The notes beneath the pieces are model-generated. The model was not told the origin of the DNA. It saw nothing but the letters and a program-made list of their open reading frames with translations, and made no database searches. The translations under genes were made by a program, and so were the position numbers. From assembly GCF_008124835.1 (NCBI RefSeq), contig NZ_VNHW01000007.1, positions 1 through 64,000 on the forward strand: DNA of 64,000 nt, written 5' to 3'. Source of the stretch: Blastococcus xanthinilyticus (lineage in GTDB: Bacteria > Actinomycetota > Actinomycetes > Mycobacteriales > Geodermatophilaceae). The first letter of the stretch is position 1; each line of letters opens with the position of its first letter. Of this stretch, positions 50,097 through 59,382 are shown in pieces.

Positions 50097-51133
50097 CGGG
50101 CGGCTCCGTGGGCGGTGGCACCCGACGGCGCAGCAGGGTGCTCGAGCGGGTGGCGGCAGCGCAGCTCCCGGCCGGGGCCGTCCGGCACCAGCGGGACGGT
50201 GCTGCCCGACACCTCGGTCAGGCAGTCGTCCTGGGCGTTGTCGCACCGGGGGGCGAAGGCGCACCCCTCCGACCACGGGATGGCGTCGCGGGCCGAGCCG
50301 CGGATGGGCGTGAGCGGCGCCCCGCGGGCGGAGTCCAGCCGGGGCACCGACGCCAGCAGCCCGCCGGTGTAGGGCTGGCGCGGGCGGGCGAACAGGTCCC
50401 GCCGGTCGGCCGTCTCGATGATCTTCCCGGCGTACATGACGTGCACCCGGTCGCAGAGCCCGGCGACGACGCCGAGATCGTGGGTGATCATCACCAGCGC
50501 CGTCCCCGCGTCGACGACGAGCTCGCGCAGCAACTCGAGGATCTGCGCCTGGATGGTGACGTCGAGCGCCGTCGTGGGCTCGTCGGCGATCAGCAGCCGC
50601 GGTGAGCAAGCCAGCGCCATCGCGATCAGCGCGCGCTGCCGCATGCCGCCGGAGAGCTGGTGGGGGTACTCCTTGAGCCGCCGCCCCGGGTCGGGGATGC
50701 CGACCTTGTCGAGCAGCCGGACGGCCTCGTCCTGCGCCTCGGCCTTGCTCATCTCGCGGTGCTCCAGCAGCACCTCGGTGACCTGCGTGCCGATCGGCAC
50801 GGTCGGGTTGAGCGAGGAGAGCGGGTCCTGGAAGACCATGCCCATGTCGGCGCCCCGCAGCCCGCGCAGCACGTGGTCGGGGGCGTCGACCAGGTCGTTG
50901 CCGTCGAAGCGGACGGAGCCGGTCACCTCGACGCCGCGCCGGGGCAGCAGCCCCATGATCGCCAGAGAGGTGACCGACTTGCCGCAGCCGGACTCACCCA
51001 CCAGGCCGATCGTCTCGCCGGGCGCCACCGAGAAGCTGACGCCGTCGACGGCGCGGGTCGGCTGCTCACCGCGGCGGGTGAACCGGACCGCCAGGTCCTC
51101 CACCTCGAGCACCGGTGCCTGCAGGGAGCTCAC
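50093..51133 (-). CDS. Oligopeptide/dipeptide ABC transporter, ATP-binding protein (DppD type)
   Basis: A 346-residue ATPase paired with the DppF-type subunit. Walker [19 protein letters not shown], signature [15 protein letters not shown], Walker [15 protein letters not shown], and the C-terminal peptide-transporter motif with [17 protein letters not shown] 51133 overlaps the permease stop (GTGA). Energises uptake of peptides or related compounds captured by the binding protein. Confidence 0.92.
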   Translation of the reverse strand: MSSLQAPVLEVEDLAVRFTRRGEQPTRAVDGVSFSVAPGETIGLVGESGCGKSVTSLAIMGLLPRRGVEVTGSVRFDGNDLVDAPDHVLRGLRGADMGMVFQDPLSSLNPTVPIGTQVTEVLLEHREMSKAEAQDEAVRLLDKVGIPDPGRRLKEYPHQLSGGMRQRALIAMALACSPRLLIADEPTTALDVTIQAQILELLRELVVDAGTALVMITHDLGVVAGLCDRVHVMYAGKIIETADRRDLFARPRQPYTGGLLASVPRLDSARGAPLTPIRGSARDAIPWSEGCAFAPRCDNAQDDCLTEVSGSTVPLVPDGPGRELRCRHPLEHPAAPSGATAHGAAR

Positions 51134-52071
51134 CTCCGGAACTTCGGGTCGAGGGCCTCGCGCAGGCGCTCGCCGAGCAGCGTGAACCCGAGCGCGACGA
51201 CGATGATGCACAGCGCCGGCCAGACCGCCAGCGCGGGCCGGATGGACAGGAAGTCCTGGGCGTTGGCGAGCATCGCCCCCCACTCCGGGCGGGCGATGTC
51301 GGGATCGCCCAGGCCGAGGTAGGACAGCGCCGCCGCCTCGATGATCGCCGTCGCCAGGGACAGGGTCGCCTGGACGATGACCGGCGACAGGGAGTTGGGC
51401 AGCACGTGCCCGAACACGATGCGGCTCTTCCGGACGCCCAGCGCCCGCGCCGCGACGGCGTAGTCGCTGCCGCGCTGGACCAGCATCGAGCCGCGGAGCA
51501 GCCGGGCGAAGATCGGCACCTGGACGACCGCGATGGCGATCATCAGCGCGTACTGGTTCTGCCCCAGCAGCACCGAGACGGTGATCGCCATGAGCAGGCC
51601 CGGGATCGACAGGATGATGTCGACGAACCGCATGACCAGGGTGTCGACCCAGCCGCCGAAGGCGCCGGCCAGCACGCCGAGCGTCATCCCGACCACCAGG
51701 CCGAGCACGGTCGAGACCACGCCGATGAGCAGCGACTGCCGGGAGCCGTAGATCAGCCGCGAGAGCAGGTCCCGGCCGAGGTTGTCGGCGCCGAGGGGGA
51801 AGCCCTCCTGCGACCCGGGGATGAGGCCGGGGCGGATCTCCGACAGCAGGTACTGCGTGACCGGGTCCCTGGGGGCCAGCAGCGGGGCGAACGCCGCCAC
51901 GACGAGGAAGACCAGCACGATGACCGCGCCGGTGATCGCCACCGGGTCCCGGCGCAGGCGGCGGACGGCGCTGCGGGTCAGCGACAGCCCGGCATCGCCC
52001 TCGGGCAGCTGACCGGCCCGGGCCGCGAGCTCGTCGATGCGCTCGCGCTTGTAGTCCCCGAGCGCCGTCAT
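51130..52071 (-). CDS. Oligopeptide/dipeptide ABC transporter permease (DppC type)
   Basis: A 313-residue permease: N-terminal cytoplasmic leader, first helix AITGAVIVLVFLVVAAFAPLLA, then the BPD_transp_1 domain with the EAA-type loop (AVAARALGVRKSRIVFGHVLPNS) near residue 215. It pairs with the DppB-type permease 31 nt upstream to form the channel. Confidence 0.92.
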   Translation of the reverse strand: MTALGDYKRERIDELAARAGQLPEGDAGLSLTRSAVRRLRRDPVAITGAVIVLVFLVVAAFAPLLAPRDPVTQYLLSEIRPGLIPGSQEGFPLGADNLGRDLLSRLIYGSRQSLLIGVVSTVLGLVVGMTLGVLAGAFGGWVDTLVMRFVDIILSIPGLLMAITVSVLLGQNQYALMIAIAVVQVPIFARLLRGSMLVQRGSDYAVAARALGVRKSRIVFGHVLPNSLSPVIVQATLSLATAIIEAAALSYLGLGDPDIARPEWGAMLANAQDFLSIRPALAVWPALCIIVVALGFTLLGERLREALDPKFRR

Positions 52072-52102
52072 CGCGCTGCCCCCCGGTCCGGTCCCGCGAG
52101 CT

Positions 52103-53107
52103 TCATCGGACTCTCACCCTCGGGTCGAGCAGGCCGTAGGAGATGTCGACCAGCAGGTTCACCAGCACGTAGACGATCGCCAGCATCAGGATGAAGCCCT
52201 GCAGGATGGCGAAGTCGCGGTAGGTGATGGCATCTCGCAGAGTCAGTCCCACCCCGCCGAACGCGAAGACGGTCTCGGTCAGCACCGCGCCGGACAGCAA
52301 CAGGCCGGTCTGCAGGCCGATCGTCGTCGAGACGGGCAGCAGCGCGTTCCGGACGATGTGCCGGCGGCGCACGGTCGCCATCGCCAGCCCCTTGGCGTTC
52401 GCCGTCCGCACGTAGTCCTCGTTGACCACGTCGAGCACCGACGCCCGCGTGATCCGCACGATGATCGCGAGCGGGATGGTGCCCAGCGCGATGGCCGGCA
52501 GGATCAGGTGGAGGAGCGCATCCCAGGCCGCGTCCCACTCCCGCGTCAGCAGCCCGTCCAGGACGTAGAAGTTGGTGATGCGGGTGGCATCGATCCGCAC
52601 GTCCTGCCGGCCGGACCCGGGTAGCCAGCCCAGCTCGACGGCGAACAGCAGGCGCAGCAGGTAGGCCAGGAAGAAGACCGGGATCGCCACACCGATCAGC
52701 GATCCGACGACCGAGGCGGAGTCCAGGAAGCTGCCGTGCCGCCGAGCGGCCAGGTAACCCAGCGGGATACCCACCCCGATCGCGAAGACCATCGCGAGCA
52801 GGGTCAGCTCGATCGTCCCTGGGAACCGCTCGAGGAAGACCTCGGTGACCGGCCGCCCGTACTGGGTGGAGGTGCCGAAGTCGAGCGTGATCGCCCGCCC
52901 CAGGAAGCGGAAGTACTGCACGATGAGCGGCTCGTCGAGGCCGAACAGCTCGTTGTACTGGGCGATCGCCTCGGGGGTGGCCCGCTCGCCGAGGGCCGCC
53001 TGCGCGGGACCGCCGGGCAGCGCGCGCAACCAGGCGAAGAGCAGGACGGAGAGACCCAGCAGGATCGGGACCAGCTGGAACAGCCGCCGGACGATGAAGC
53101 GGAGCAC
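52103..53107 (-). CDS. Oligopeptide/dipeptide ABC transporter permease (DppB type)
   Basis: A 334-residue permease starting at GTG 53107 (VLRFIVRRLFQLVPILLGLSVLLF). It has the DppB periplasmic N-terminal region with LFGLDEPLIVQYFRFLG, five further helices and the EAA loop RTANAKGLAMATVRRRHIVRNA near 230. Separated from the binding-protein gene by 121 nt with a strong stem-loop. Confidence 0.92.
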   Translation of the reverse strand: MLRFIVRRLFQLVPILLGLSVLLFAWLRALPGGPAQAALGERATPEAIAQYNELFGLDEPLIVQYFRFLGRAITLDFGTSTQYGRPVTEVFLERFPGTIELTLLAMVFAIGVGIPLGYLAARRHGSFLDSASVVGSLIGVAIPVFFLAYLLRLLFAVELGWLPGSGRQDVRIDATRITNFYVLDGLLTREWDAAWDALLHLILPAIALGTIPLAIIVRITRASVLDVVNEDYVRTANAKGLAMATVRRRHIVRNALLPVSTTIGLQTGLLLSGAVLTETVFAFGGVGLTLRDAITYRDFAILQGFILMLAIVYVLVNLLVDISYGLLDPRVRVR

Positions 53108-53167
53108 GTGCTCGGACCAGCCTTTCCGGACACCCCTGCCGGGGTCCGCTGTCCTACCGCGAACCGG

Positions 53168-53215
53168 CGACCGCGCCGACGGTGGCGTTGTTCGCTGCCA
53201 CCGCCGGCGCGGTCG
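53168..53215 (-). promoter_or_regulatory. Stem-loop between binding-protein and permease genes
   Basis: CGACCGCGCCG (53168-53178) plus CGGTGGC (53180-53186) pair with GCCACCG (53197-53203) plus CGGCGCGGTCG (53205-53215), with one A/C mismatch and a 10-nt loop. It lies 13 nt after the binding-protein stop and could partially terminate transcription or protect the upstream mRNA, giving more binding protein than permease. Confidence 0.7.
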
Positions 53216-53228
53216 ATGCGGACCGGGC

Positions 53229-54938
53229 TCAGTCCTGCAGGGTCACCGTCGAGAAGTCCTCCGCCGTCAGCGGGCTGGGCTCCAGACCCTGGACGTTCTC
53301 GGCCACGACCAGCGCCGGGGGCGAGTGCGAGATCGGCACCGCCGGCAGGAACTCCTTGATCAGCCGGTTCGCCTCCTGGTACAGGTCGGTCCGGTCGGAC
53401 GGATCCGGTGCGGCGTCGGCCTGCGCCAGCGCGGCGAAGATCTCCGGGGCGCTGAACGCGCCGAACTCCGCGGACGCCTGGTTGTTCTGGTCCTCGGCGA
53501 AGAACGTGCCGATGAAGTTGTAGGCGTCGTTGTAGTCACCGGTCCAGCCGAGCAGGTGGATGTCGGCCTGACCCGCCTGCACCGCCTGCAGGTAGTCCGG
53601 GTTCCACTGCAGGGCGACCGGCTCGATGTTCAGGCCGACCTCGCGCAGGTCCTCGGCGATCACCTGGAACATCGCGGCCGGGTCCGGCAGGTAGGGCCGG
53701 CTGACGTCGGTCGGGTAGTAGAACCGCAGCGTGGTGCCGGCGGCACCGGCCTCCTCCAGCAGCTGGCGGGCCCGCTCGGGGTCGTACTCGTAGGTCGGCA
53801 CGTCGTCGGCCCAACCGTCGACCGACGGCGGCATGAAGTTCGTCGCCACCTCCGAGCCCTCGGGGAGCAGCGAGTTCACGATGGTCTCGCGGTCGATCGC
53901 GTGCGCGATGGCCTGCCGGACGCGCGGGTCCTGGAGCGCGGGGTTGGCCTGCGTGCCCTCGACGTTCCCGCCGTTGAAGCCCAGGTAGAGGATGTTGAAC
54001 GGGTCGCGGACCAGTACTTGGAAGCCGTCGTCCTCGAGGGTCTGGTAGTCGGCGGGCGAGACGAAGTCGTACCCGTCGATGGTGCCGGCCTGCAGCTCCT
54101 GCCGGCGGGTGTTCCCCTCGGGGATGGTGCGGAAGATGATCTCGTCGAGCTTGGCCGGCTCGCCCCAGTAGTCCTCGTTGCGGACGATGGTGACCTCGCC
54201 GTTGCCGCGGTCCCAGCTCTCGAACTTGAACGGTCCCGTGCCGGTCGGGTGCTCGAGGGCGTACTCGGTGTAGGTGATCGCGTCCTCGCTGCCCGACAGG
54301 TTGTCGGCGTCGTACTCCTGCAGCGCCGTCGGGCTCTGGATGGAGAAGGCCGGCAGGGAGAGGGCCGCGGGGATCTTGCTGGTCACCTGGTTGAACGAGA
54401 CGACGGCGGTGTTCTCGTCGGTCGCCTCGCACCCCTCGTAGATACCGGGGTTCTCGCTGTCGGCGAAGCCGCCGAAGACCGCCTGGTAGTAGTACGTGGC
54501 GCTCGGGCTCTGCGCGAGGCCGGTGAAGTTGTGCCAGCGGTCGAAGTTGAAGCAGACCGCCTCGGCGTTGAAGTCCGTCCCGTCGTGGAACTGGACGTCC
54601 TCGCGCAGGTTGAACGTGTACTCGAGACCGTCCTCGCTCACCTCCCAGTCCTCGGCCAGGGCCGGCACGAGCTCGGTGGTGCCCGGCTCGTTGGTCAGCA
54701 GGCCCTCGTGGATCTGGCGGGCGATCCGGAAGGTCTCGCCGTCGCTGGCGAACGCCGGGTCGAACATCGCCGGGTCGCCGGCAGCGCCGAACACCAGCGT
54801 GCCGCCGGACTGCGCTGCGTCCCCCTCGCCGTCGCCCTCGCCGGAGTCCCGGTCGCTGGAGGCGCAGGCCGAGAGAGTGACTGCGGTGACCGCGGCCGCG
54901 GACGCGGCGAGCGCTCGAGTGGTACGACGACGTGTCAT
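53229..54938 (-). CDS. ABC transporter peptide-binding lipoprotein (SBP family 5)
   Basis: A 569-residue exported lipoprotein: Arg-rich N-terminus, hydrophobic stretch, lipobox TLSAC (residue ~25), a Gly/Asp-rich linker, then the family 5 fold (GGTLVFGAAGDPAMFDPAF; PALAEDWEVSEDGLEYTFNLREDVQFHDG, the family signature). Likely a DppA/OppA-type dipeptide or oligopeptide receptor, though family members also bind nickel or glycosides. GAGGAGG is upstream of the ATG at a long distance. First gene of the operon. Confidence 0.92.
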   Translation of the reverse strand: MTRRRTTRALAASAAAVTAVTLSACASSDRDSGEGDGEGDAAQSGGTLVFGAAGDPAMFDPAFASDGETFRIARQIHEGLLTNEPGTTELVPALAEDWEVSEDGLEYTFNLREDVQFHDGTDFNAEAVCFNFDRWHNFTGLAQSPSATYYYQAVFGGFADSENPGIYEGCEATDENTAVVSFNQVTSKIPAALSLPAFSIQSPTALQEYDADNLSGSEDAITYTEYALEHPTGTGPFKFESWDRGNGEVTIVRNEDYWGEPAKLDEIIFRTIPEGNTRRQELQAGTIDGYDFVSPADYQTLEDDGFQVLVRDPFNILYLGFNGGNVEGTQANPALQDPRVRQAIAHAIDRETIVNSLLPEGSEVATNFMPPSVDGWADDVPTYEYDPERARQLLEEAGAAGTTLRFYYPTDVSRPYLPDPAAMFQVIAEDLREVGLNIEPVALQWNPDYLQAVQAGQADIHLLGWTGDYNDAYNFIGTFFAEDQNNQASAEFGAFSAPEIFAALAQADAAPDPSDRTDLYQEANRLIKEFLPAVPISHSPPALVVAENVQGLEPSPLTAEDFSTVTLQD

Positions 54939-55250
54939 CGCGGAAGACCTGCCTCCTCGGCCACAGCGGACCGGACGAGTTCCGGACGTGGAGCCCGCGG
55001 ACGCGAAGGCGTCCGTGGATCGCCTGTGGACCCTAGGCGGCGTCCGTCGCTCCCCGGCAGTGCCGGTCGTCCATCGACACCAACCCGTGACCTTCGTCCT
55101 CGCCGTGCAGGTCAGCACCGTCACGCGCCGCCGCCGGAGCACTCTGGCCCGTCGCCGGGCGACCTGCTCGGAGCCCGCCCGGGTGCTCACGGGACGGTCG
55201 GCGTCGGCAGGCGTTGCTCGGCGCCGGCGTCAGGTGTCGACGGGTCGGTG
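54939..55250. other. Intergenic region upstream of the peptide transporter operon
   Basis: 312 bp between recR (ending) and the binding-protein gene (starting), both on the minus strand. A TAGGGT (-10-like, minus, 55035-55030) and a leader hairpin (54995-55018) are the only signals I see; open frames through it look like shadow reading frames. Confidence 0.55.
54995..55018 (-). promoter_or_regulatory. Hairpin in the 5' leader of the binding-protein gene
   Basis: CCGCGGACGC (54995-55004), GAAG, GCGTCCGTGG (55009-55018): ten pairs including one G-T. On the minus strand the loop is CTTC. It would lie in the untranslated leader about 57 nt before the ATG. Confidence 0.6.
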
Positions 55251-55850
55251 TCACGCGTCGATGCGGCGGCGGCCCTCGAACGCCCGGCCCAGCGTCACCT
55301 CGTCGGCGTACTCGAGGTCGCCGCCCACCGGCAGCCCGCTGGCCAGCCGGGAGACCGCGAGCCCCATCGGCCCGACCAGTCGCGCCAGGTAGGCGGCGGT
55401 CGCCTCGCCCTCGAGATTCGGGTCGGTGGCGATGATCAGCTCGGTGACCGCGCCGTTCATCAGCCGCGTCATGAGCTCCTTGACCCGCAGGTCGTCCGGG
55501 CCGACGCCGTCGATCGGGCTGATCGCCCCGCCGAGCACGTGGTAACGGCCCCGGAACTCCCGCGTGCGCTCGATGGCCACGACGTCCTTGGGCTCCTCGA
55601 CCACGCACAGCACGTCGTCGACGCGGCGCGGGTCGCGGCAGATCCGGCACTGCTCGGCCTCGGCGACGTTGTAGCAGGTCACGCAGAAGCGGACCGACTC
55701 CTGGACCCGGGTGAGGGCGGCCACCAGCCGGGTGACGTCGGCGGACTCGGCCGACAGCAGGTGGAAGGCGATGCGCTGCGCGCTCTTCGGCCCCACACCG
55801 GGCAGGCGACCGAGCTCGTCGATCAGGTCCTGGACGGCACCCTCGTACAC
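55251..55850 (-). CDS. recR: Recombination mediator RecR
   Basis: A 199-residue RecFOR pathway protein. Helix-hairpin-helix [20 protein letters not shown] (residues ~13-32), C4 zinc finger [16 protein letters not shown] near 57-72, Toprim domain with [12 protein letters not shown] and [12 protein letters not shown], and the C-terminal Walker-B-like end. It helps load RecA at single-stranded gaps. GAGGAG precedes the GTG. Order dnaX-ybaB-recR is widely conserved (Rv3721c, Rv3716c, Rv3715c). Confidence 0.95.
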   Translation of the reverse strand: MYEGAVQDLIDELGRLPGVGPKSAQRIAFHLLSAESADVTRLVAALTRVQESVRFCVTCYNVAEAEQCRICRDPRRVDDVLCVVEEPKDVVAIERTREFRGRYHVLGGAISPIDGVGPDDLRVKELMTRLMNGAVTELIIATDPNLEGEATAAYLARLVGPMGLAVSRLASGLPVGGDLEYADEVTLGRAFEGRRRIDA

Positions 55851-55892
55851 GGTGCTCCTCGGGTTGCGAAGTGGATCGGGCGGCGGGCCCGA

Positions 55893-56231
55893 TCAGAGAC
55901 CGGGCAGCCCCAGGCCGCCACCCAGGCCCCCGGCGAGGGGGCCCATCCGGCTGGCGGTCAGCTCGTCGGCCGCGCGCTTGGCGTCCCGGACCGCGGCGAC
56001 GACGAGGTCCTGCAGCGTCTCGAGGTCGTCGGGGTCGACGGCGTCCGGGGCGATGGTGAGCGCGGTCAGGTCGCCGTCGCCGGTCATCGTGGCCGAGACC
56101 AGCCCACCACCGGCGGTGCCGGTGACCTCGGTGGCCGCCAGCTCCTGCTGGGCGGCGGCGAGCTGCTGCTGCATCTGCTGCGCCTGCTTCATGAGCTGAG
56201 ACAGGTCGGGCTGCTGGCCTCCGGGGAACAT
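55893..56231 (-). CDS. ybaB: YbaB/EbfC nucleoid-associated protein
   Basis: A 112-residue YbaB family protein: [27 protein letters not shown] helix, [23 protein letters not shown] and the helical C-terminal half, ending in a Gly/Leu-rich tail. Dimers bind DNA and are encoded between dnaX and recR in most bacteria. The ATG at 56231 follows a -10 box TACTCT by 6 nt, so it is probably leaderless and has its own promoter. Confidence 0.93.
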   Translation of the reverse strand: MFPGGQQPDLSQLMKQAQQMQQQLAAAQQELAATEVTGTAGGGLVSATMTGDGDLTALTIAPDAVDPDDLETLQDLVVAAVRDAKRAADELTASRMGPLAGGLGGGLGLPGL

Positions 56232-56237
56232 GCCACG

Positions 56238-56243
56238 AGAGTA
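56238..56243 (-). promoter_or_regulatory. -10 box of ybaB-recR (leaderless)
   Basis: TACTCT on the minus strand, 6 nt before ATG 56231. Confidence 0.5.
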
Positions 56244-56349
56244 GGCCGCCGGTACGACAGGTGAGGGCACGCCGCCCGTCCTGCCGCCCCGCGTTGCTGC
56301 CCGCCCTCTGCCGGGACCCGGCGCGGGCCGCCGGGCGGCGCGTCCCCGC

Positions 56350-58695
56350 TCAGCCCTCGACGGGCCGGGCGCCGAGCTGGGACCGCAGCAGCTGCAGCGC
56401 CGCCTGCTCCTGGTCGACGGCGGGCGCGGGTTCCCGGTCACCGTCGGAGGAGGCCTCCGCCGCGCGCTCGGCCATGAGCTCGCGCGCCTCGGCGGCCTCC
56501 GCCGCCTGGGCCGCCTCGCGCGCCGCCTCCCGGGCCGCCGCCGGTGCGACCGCGGCCCCACCCGAAGCGGCGCCGCCGCCCTCGACCACCGCGTCGACGC
56601 GCCAGCGCACCCCGAGGAGCTCGTTGAGCGCCTCCCGCACGACGTCCTTGTTCAGGTCGTCGCCCAGCCGGCGGGCCAGCGCCGGCGAGGAGGTCGACAG
56701 CGTGAGGACACCGCCCGAGAGCTGCTGCACCTGGGCGCTGTGCAGCAGCGCCTCGGTGGTCCGCTTGTGCTTCTTCACCACAGCCAGGAGCTCCGGCCAG
56801 ATCCGCCGGACGTCGGCGGTGGTCAGCTCCCCGTCGGACGCGGTCTCCGGCGGGTTCGCCGAGACGACCGGGGTCGGCTCGCCACCCCGGGGCGCGGGGG
56901 CCGACTCCGCCGCCGCGCGCGGCGGCGACGCCGGGCGCGGCTGGTCGACCCGGGCGGCCGCCGCACGGGCCGCGGCGGGCTGTGCCGCGTGCGGCCACTC
57001 CTCGTCGTCGGTGGGCTCCGGCGGGAGCGGGATGTCCGGCTCACCGGCCGTCTCGCGGGCCGGGCGGGGGCGGTTCCCCGGCTGGGCCGTGTCCGGCCAG
57101 TCGGTCGCGGCCGCGGCGGGGGCCGGCGCCGCCGGGGTGGAGCGCGGCTTGGTGCCCGGCTGCAGCGTCTCGGGCCACCCGTCCCCCGCCGTGCCCGGCG
57201 CGTTGGCCGGCGCGGCGGGTGCCGGAGGAGCGGACGGCGTCCCGGGCGCCCGCGCGGGGGCGCCCGCAGGGGGCGGTGCGGCCGGGGCCTCCGGCGCCCG
57301 GGCGGCAGCGGCCGCCGCCGGTGCCGCGGGCGGCGGCGGGGCAGCAGCCGGCGCGGGCGGCGCCTCGCGCCGGGAAGGCTGGGACTGCGACGGGCGGACG
57401 TACTCCCGCCGGGAGCCTGCCCCGGCGTCCTCCCGCTCGGGGGCCGGCGTCGCGGCCGGCGGCGGCGGGACCTCCGCGACCGGGGGCTCGCGGTGCGCGG
57501 GCTCGGCCACCGGGCGCCCGGCGTGCTCCCCGGCGATGGACATCCGCCGCTCCAGCCGCTCCAGCCGCTGGAGGGTGGCGGCGGCCGAGCCGTCGGTGGC
57601 CGGCAGCAGCATCCGGGCGCAGACCAGCTCGAGCAGCAGCCGCGGCGCCGTCGTGCCGCGCATCTCGGTCAGGCCCTCGTGCACGGTGTCGGCCATCCGC
57701 GACAGCGTCGCCGACCCCAGCGCCTGGGCCTGGGAGTTCATCAGGTCCAGCCGGTCGGGCGGGCAGTCCAGCAGGCCGTTGCCGCCCGCGTCGGGCACCG
57801 CGTCGAGGACGATCAGGTCGCGCAGCCGGTCGAGCAGGTCGGTGGCGAAGCGGCGCGGGTCGTGGCCGGCCTCGACCACCCGGTCGACGGCGCGGAAGAC
57901 CCCGGGCGCGTCCGAGGCGGCGAGGGCGTCGATGGTCTCGTCGAGCAGCGCGTCGTCGGTGACGCCGAGCAGGCCGACGGCCTCGCGGTAGGTGACCCCC
58001 TCGGGGCCGGCGCCGGCGAGCAGCTGGTCGAGGATCGACAGCGAGTCGCGGACCGATCCGCCGCCCGCGCGCACCACCAGCGGGTAGACCGTCGGCTCCA
58101 CCTGCACGCCCTCGGCGGCACAGGTCTTCTCCAGCAGGGTGCGCAGCGTGGTCGGCGGCACGAGCCGGAACGGGTAGTGGTGCGTGCGCGACCGGATGGT
58201 CGGGAGCACCTTCTCCGGCTCCGTCGTCGCGAAGACGAAGACGAGGAAGTCCGGCGGCTCCTCCACCACCTTGAGCAGGGCGTTGAAGCCCTGCGTGGTC
58301 ACCATGTGCGCCTCGTCGACGATGTAGACCTTGTAGCGGCTGCTCACCGGCGCGAAGAACGCCCGCTCCCGCAGGTCCCGGGCGTCGTCGACACCGCCGT
58401 GGCTGGCCGCGTCGATCTCCATGACGTCGAGCGAGCCGGGGCCGTCCGGCGCCAGGGCGATGCACGACTCGCAGACCCCGCAGGGGGTGGACGTCGGCCC
58501 CTGGGCGCAGTTGAGCGACCGGGCCAGGATGCGCGCCGAGGAGGTCTTGCCGCAGCCCCGGGGGCCGCTGAACAGGTAGGCGTGGTTGATCCGCCCCGCG
58601 TCGACCGCGTTCATGAGCGGGGCGGTGACGTGCTCCTGCCCGACCACCTCGGCGAAGGTCGCCGGACGGTACTTGCGGTAGAGCGCCAGAGCCAC
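56350..58695 (-). CDS. dnaX: DNA polymerase III subunits gamma and tau
   Basis: A 781-residue clamp-loader subunit. AAA+ domain at the N-terminus: [15 protein letters not shown] (~45-59), zinc module C-x8-C-x2-C-x2-C ([16 protein letters not shown], ~64-79), VDEAHMVT Walker B and the SRC-like region. Domain III (~245-370) is followed by a long Ala/Pro-rich linker (~380-620) in which WPxxxQP[GA] occurs three times (Trp507, 533, 567), and a C-terminal tau domain. GTG 58695 follows TAATCT by 6 nt (leaderless). No obvious gamma frameshift signal was seen. Confidence 0.94.
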   Translation of the reverse strand: MALALYRKYRPATFAEVVGQEHVTAPLMNAVDAGRINHAYLFSGPRGCGKTSSARILARSLNCAQGPTSTPCGVCESCIALAPDGPGSLDVMEIDAASHGGVDDARDLRERAFFAPVSSRYKVYIVDEAHMVTTQGFNALLKVVEEPPDFLVFVFATTEPEKVLPTIRSRTHHYPFRLVPPTTLRTLLEKTCAAEGVQVEPTVYPLVVRAGGGSVRDSLSILDQLLAGAGPEGVTYREAVGLLGVTDDALLDETIDALAASDAPGVFRAVDRVVEAGHDPRRFATDLLDRLRDLIVLDAVPDAGGNGLLDCPPDRLDLMNSQAQALGSATLSRMADTVHEGLTEMRGTTAPRLLLELVCARMLLPATDGSAAATLQRLERLERRMSIAGEHAGRPVAEPAHREPPVAEVPPPPAATPAPEREDAGAGSRREYVRPSQSQPSRREAPPAPAAAPPPPAAPAAAAAARAPEAPAAPPPAGAPARAPGTPSAPPAPAAPANAPGTAGDGWPETLQPGTKPRSTPAAPAPAAAATDWPDTAQPGNRPRPARETAGEPDIPLPPEPTDDEEWPHAAQPAAARAAAARVDQPRPASPPRAAAESAPAPRGGEPTPVVSANPPETASDGELTTADVRRIWPELLAVVKKHKRTTEALLHSAQVQQLSGGVLTLSTSSPALARRLGDDLNKDVVREALNELLGVRWRVDAVVEGGGAASGGAAVAPAAAREAAREAAQAAEAAEARELMAERAAEASSDGDREPAPAVDQEQAALQLLRSQLGARPVEG

Positions 58696-58701
58696 GGAGC
58701 G

Positions 58702-58707
58702 AGATTA
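58702..58707 (-). promoter_or_regulatory. -10 box of dnaX (leaderless)
   Basis: TAATCT on the minus strand, 6 nt before GTG 58695. Confidence 0.5.
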
Positions 58708-58857
58708 CGTGCCCGCACCGACACCCTGGCGGACGTTCCGGATCCGCCGCCGCCGGACCGGTCCACCCGGGCCGTCGCGGAGCCGATGTCTGCCGGAGTG
58801 GGGCGGGACCGGCGACCCGGGGCGTCCTCATGGTGTGAGCGACCACCGGAGGGGCGA

Positions 58858-59382
58858 GTGACCGAGAGCAAGGACGCGGAGTTCACCGACTTCGTCGCCC
58901 ACCACGGCGGCCACCTGCTGCGCACGGCCTGCCTGGTCACCGGCGACTCCCACCGCGGCGAGGACCTGCTCCAGACCGCGCTGGCCAAGGCGTACGGGTC
59001 CTGGTCGAAGGTGCGCGCCGCGGACCACCCGGTGGCCTACGTCCGGCGGCTGATGATCAACGCGCACCTGAGCTGGCTGCGCCGGCTCGCCAACGCCGAG
59101 CAGGTCGTCGAGAGCCTGCCGGAGACCGGCTCGGGCGACCTGCAGGCCGCCCACGCGGAGACCGACGTCATGCGGCGGGCCCTCCTCACGCTGTCCCCCC
59201 GCGTCCGGACGGCGGTGGTGCTGCGCTACTTCGACGACCTCTCCGAGGCCGACACCGCCCGGGTCATGGGCTGCTCCCGCAGCACGGTCAACAACCACAT
59301 CACCAAGGGGCTGGCGGCGCTGCGCGTGCTGCTGGCCGCGACCGGCGACGACCTCACGCCCACGTCGAGGAGGACCTCGTGA
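58858..59382 (+). CDS. ECF sigma factor, SigE family
   Basis: A 174-residue ECF sigma factor. Region 2 with LLRTACLVTGDSHRGEDLLQTALAKAYGSW (~20-50) and region 4 with LSPRVRTAVVLRYFDDLSEADTARVMGCSRSTVNNHITKGLAAL (~110-155). Matches the actinobacterial 'SigE family' (ECF41/SigM-like small group). CCGGAGGGG precedes GTG 58858. Its stop overlaps the start of the next gene, a membrane protein that is the likely anti-sigma partner. Confidence 0.9.
   Translation: MTESKDAEFTDFVAHHGGHLLRTACLVTGDSHRGEDLLQTALAKAYGSWSKVRAADHPVAYVRRLMINAHLSWLRRLANAEQVVESLPETGSGDLQAAHAETDVMRRALLTLSPRVRTAVVLRYFDDLSEADTARVMGCSRSTVNNHITKGLAALRVLLAATGDDLTPTSRRTS

Noticed and set aside
54939..55250. Extra gene between recR and the binding-protein gene
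   Set aside because: Open frames there translate to Arg/Pro-rich sequence in several frames at once, lack a ribosome-binding site and overlap recR in other frames.
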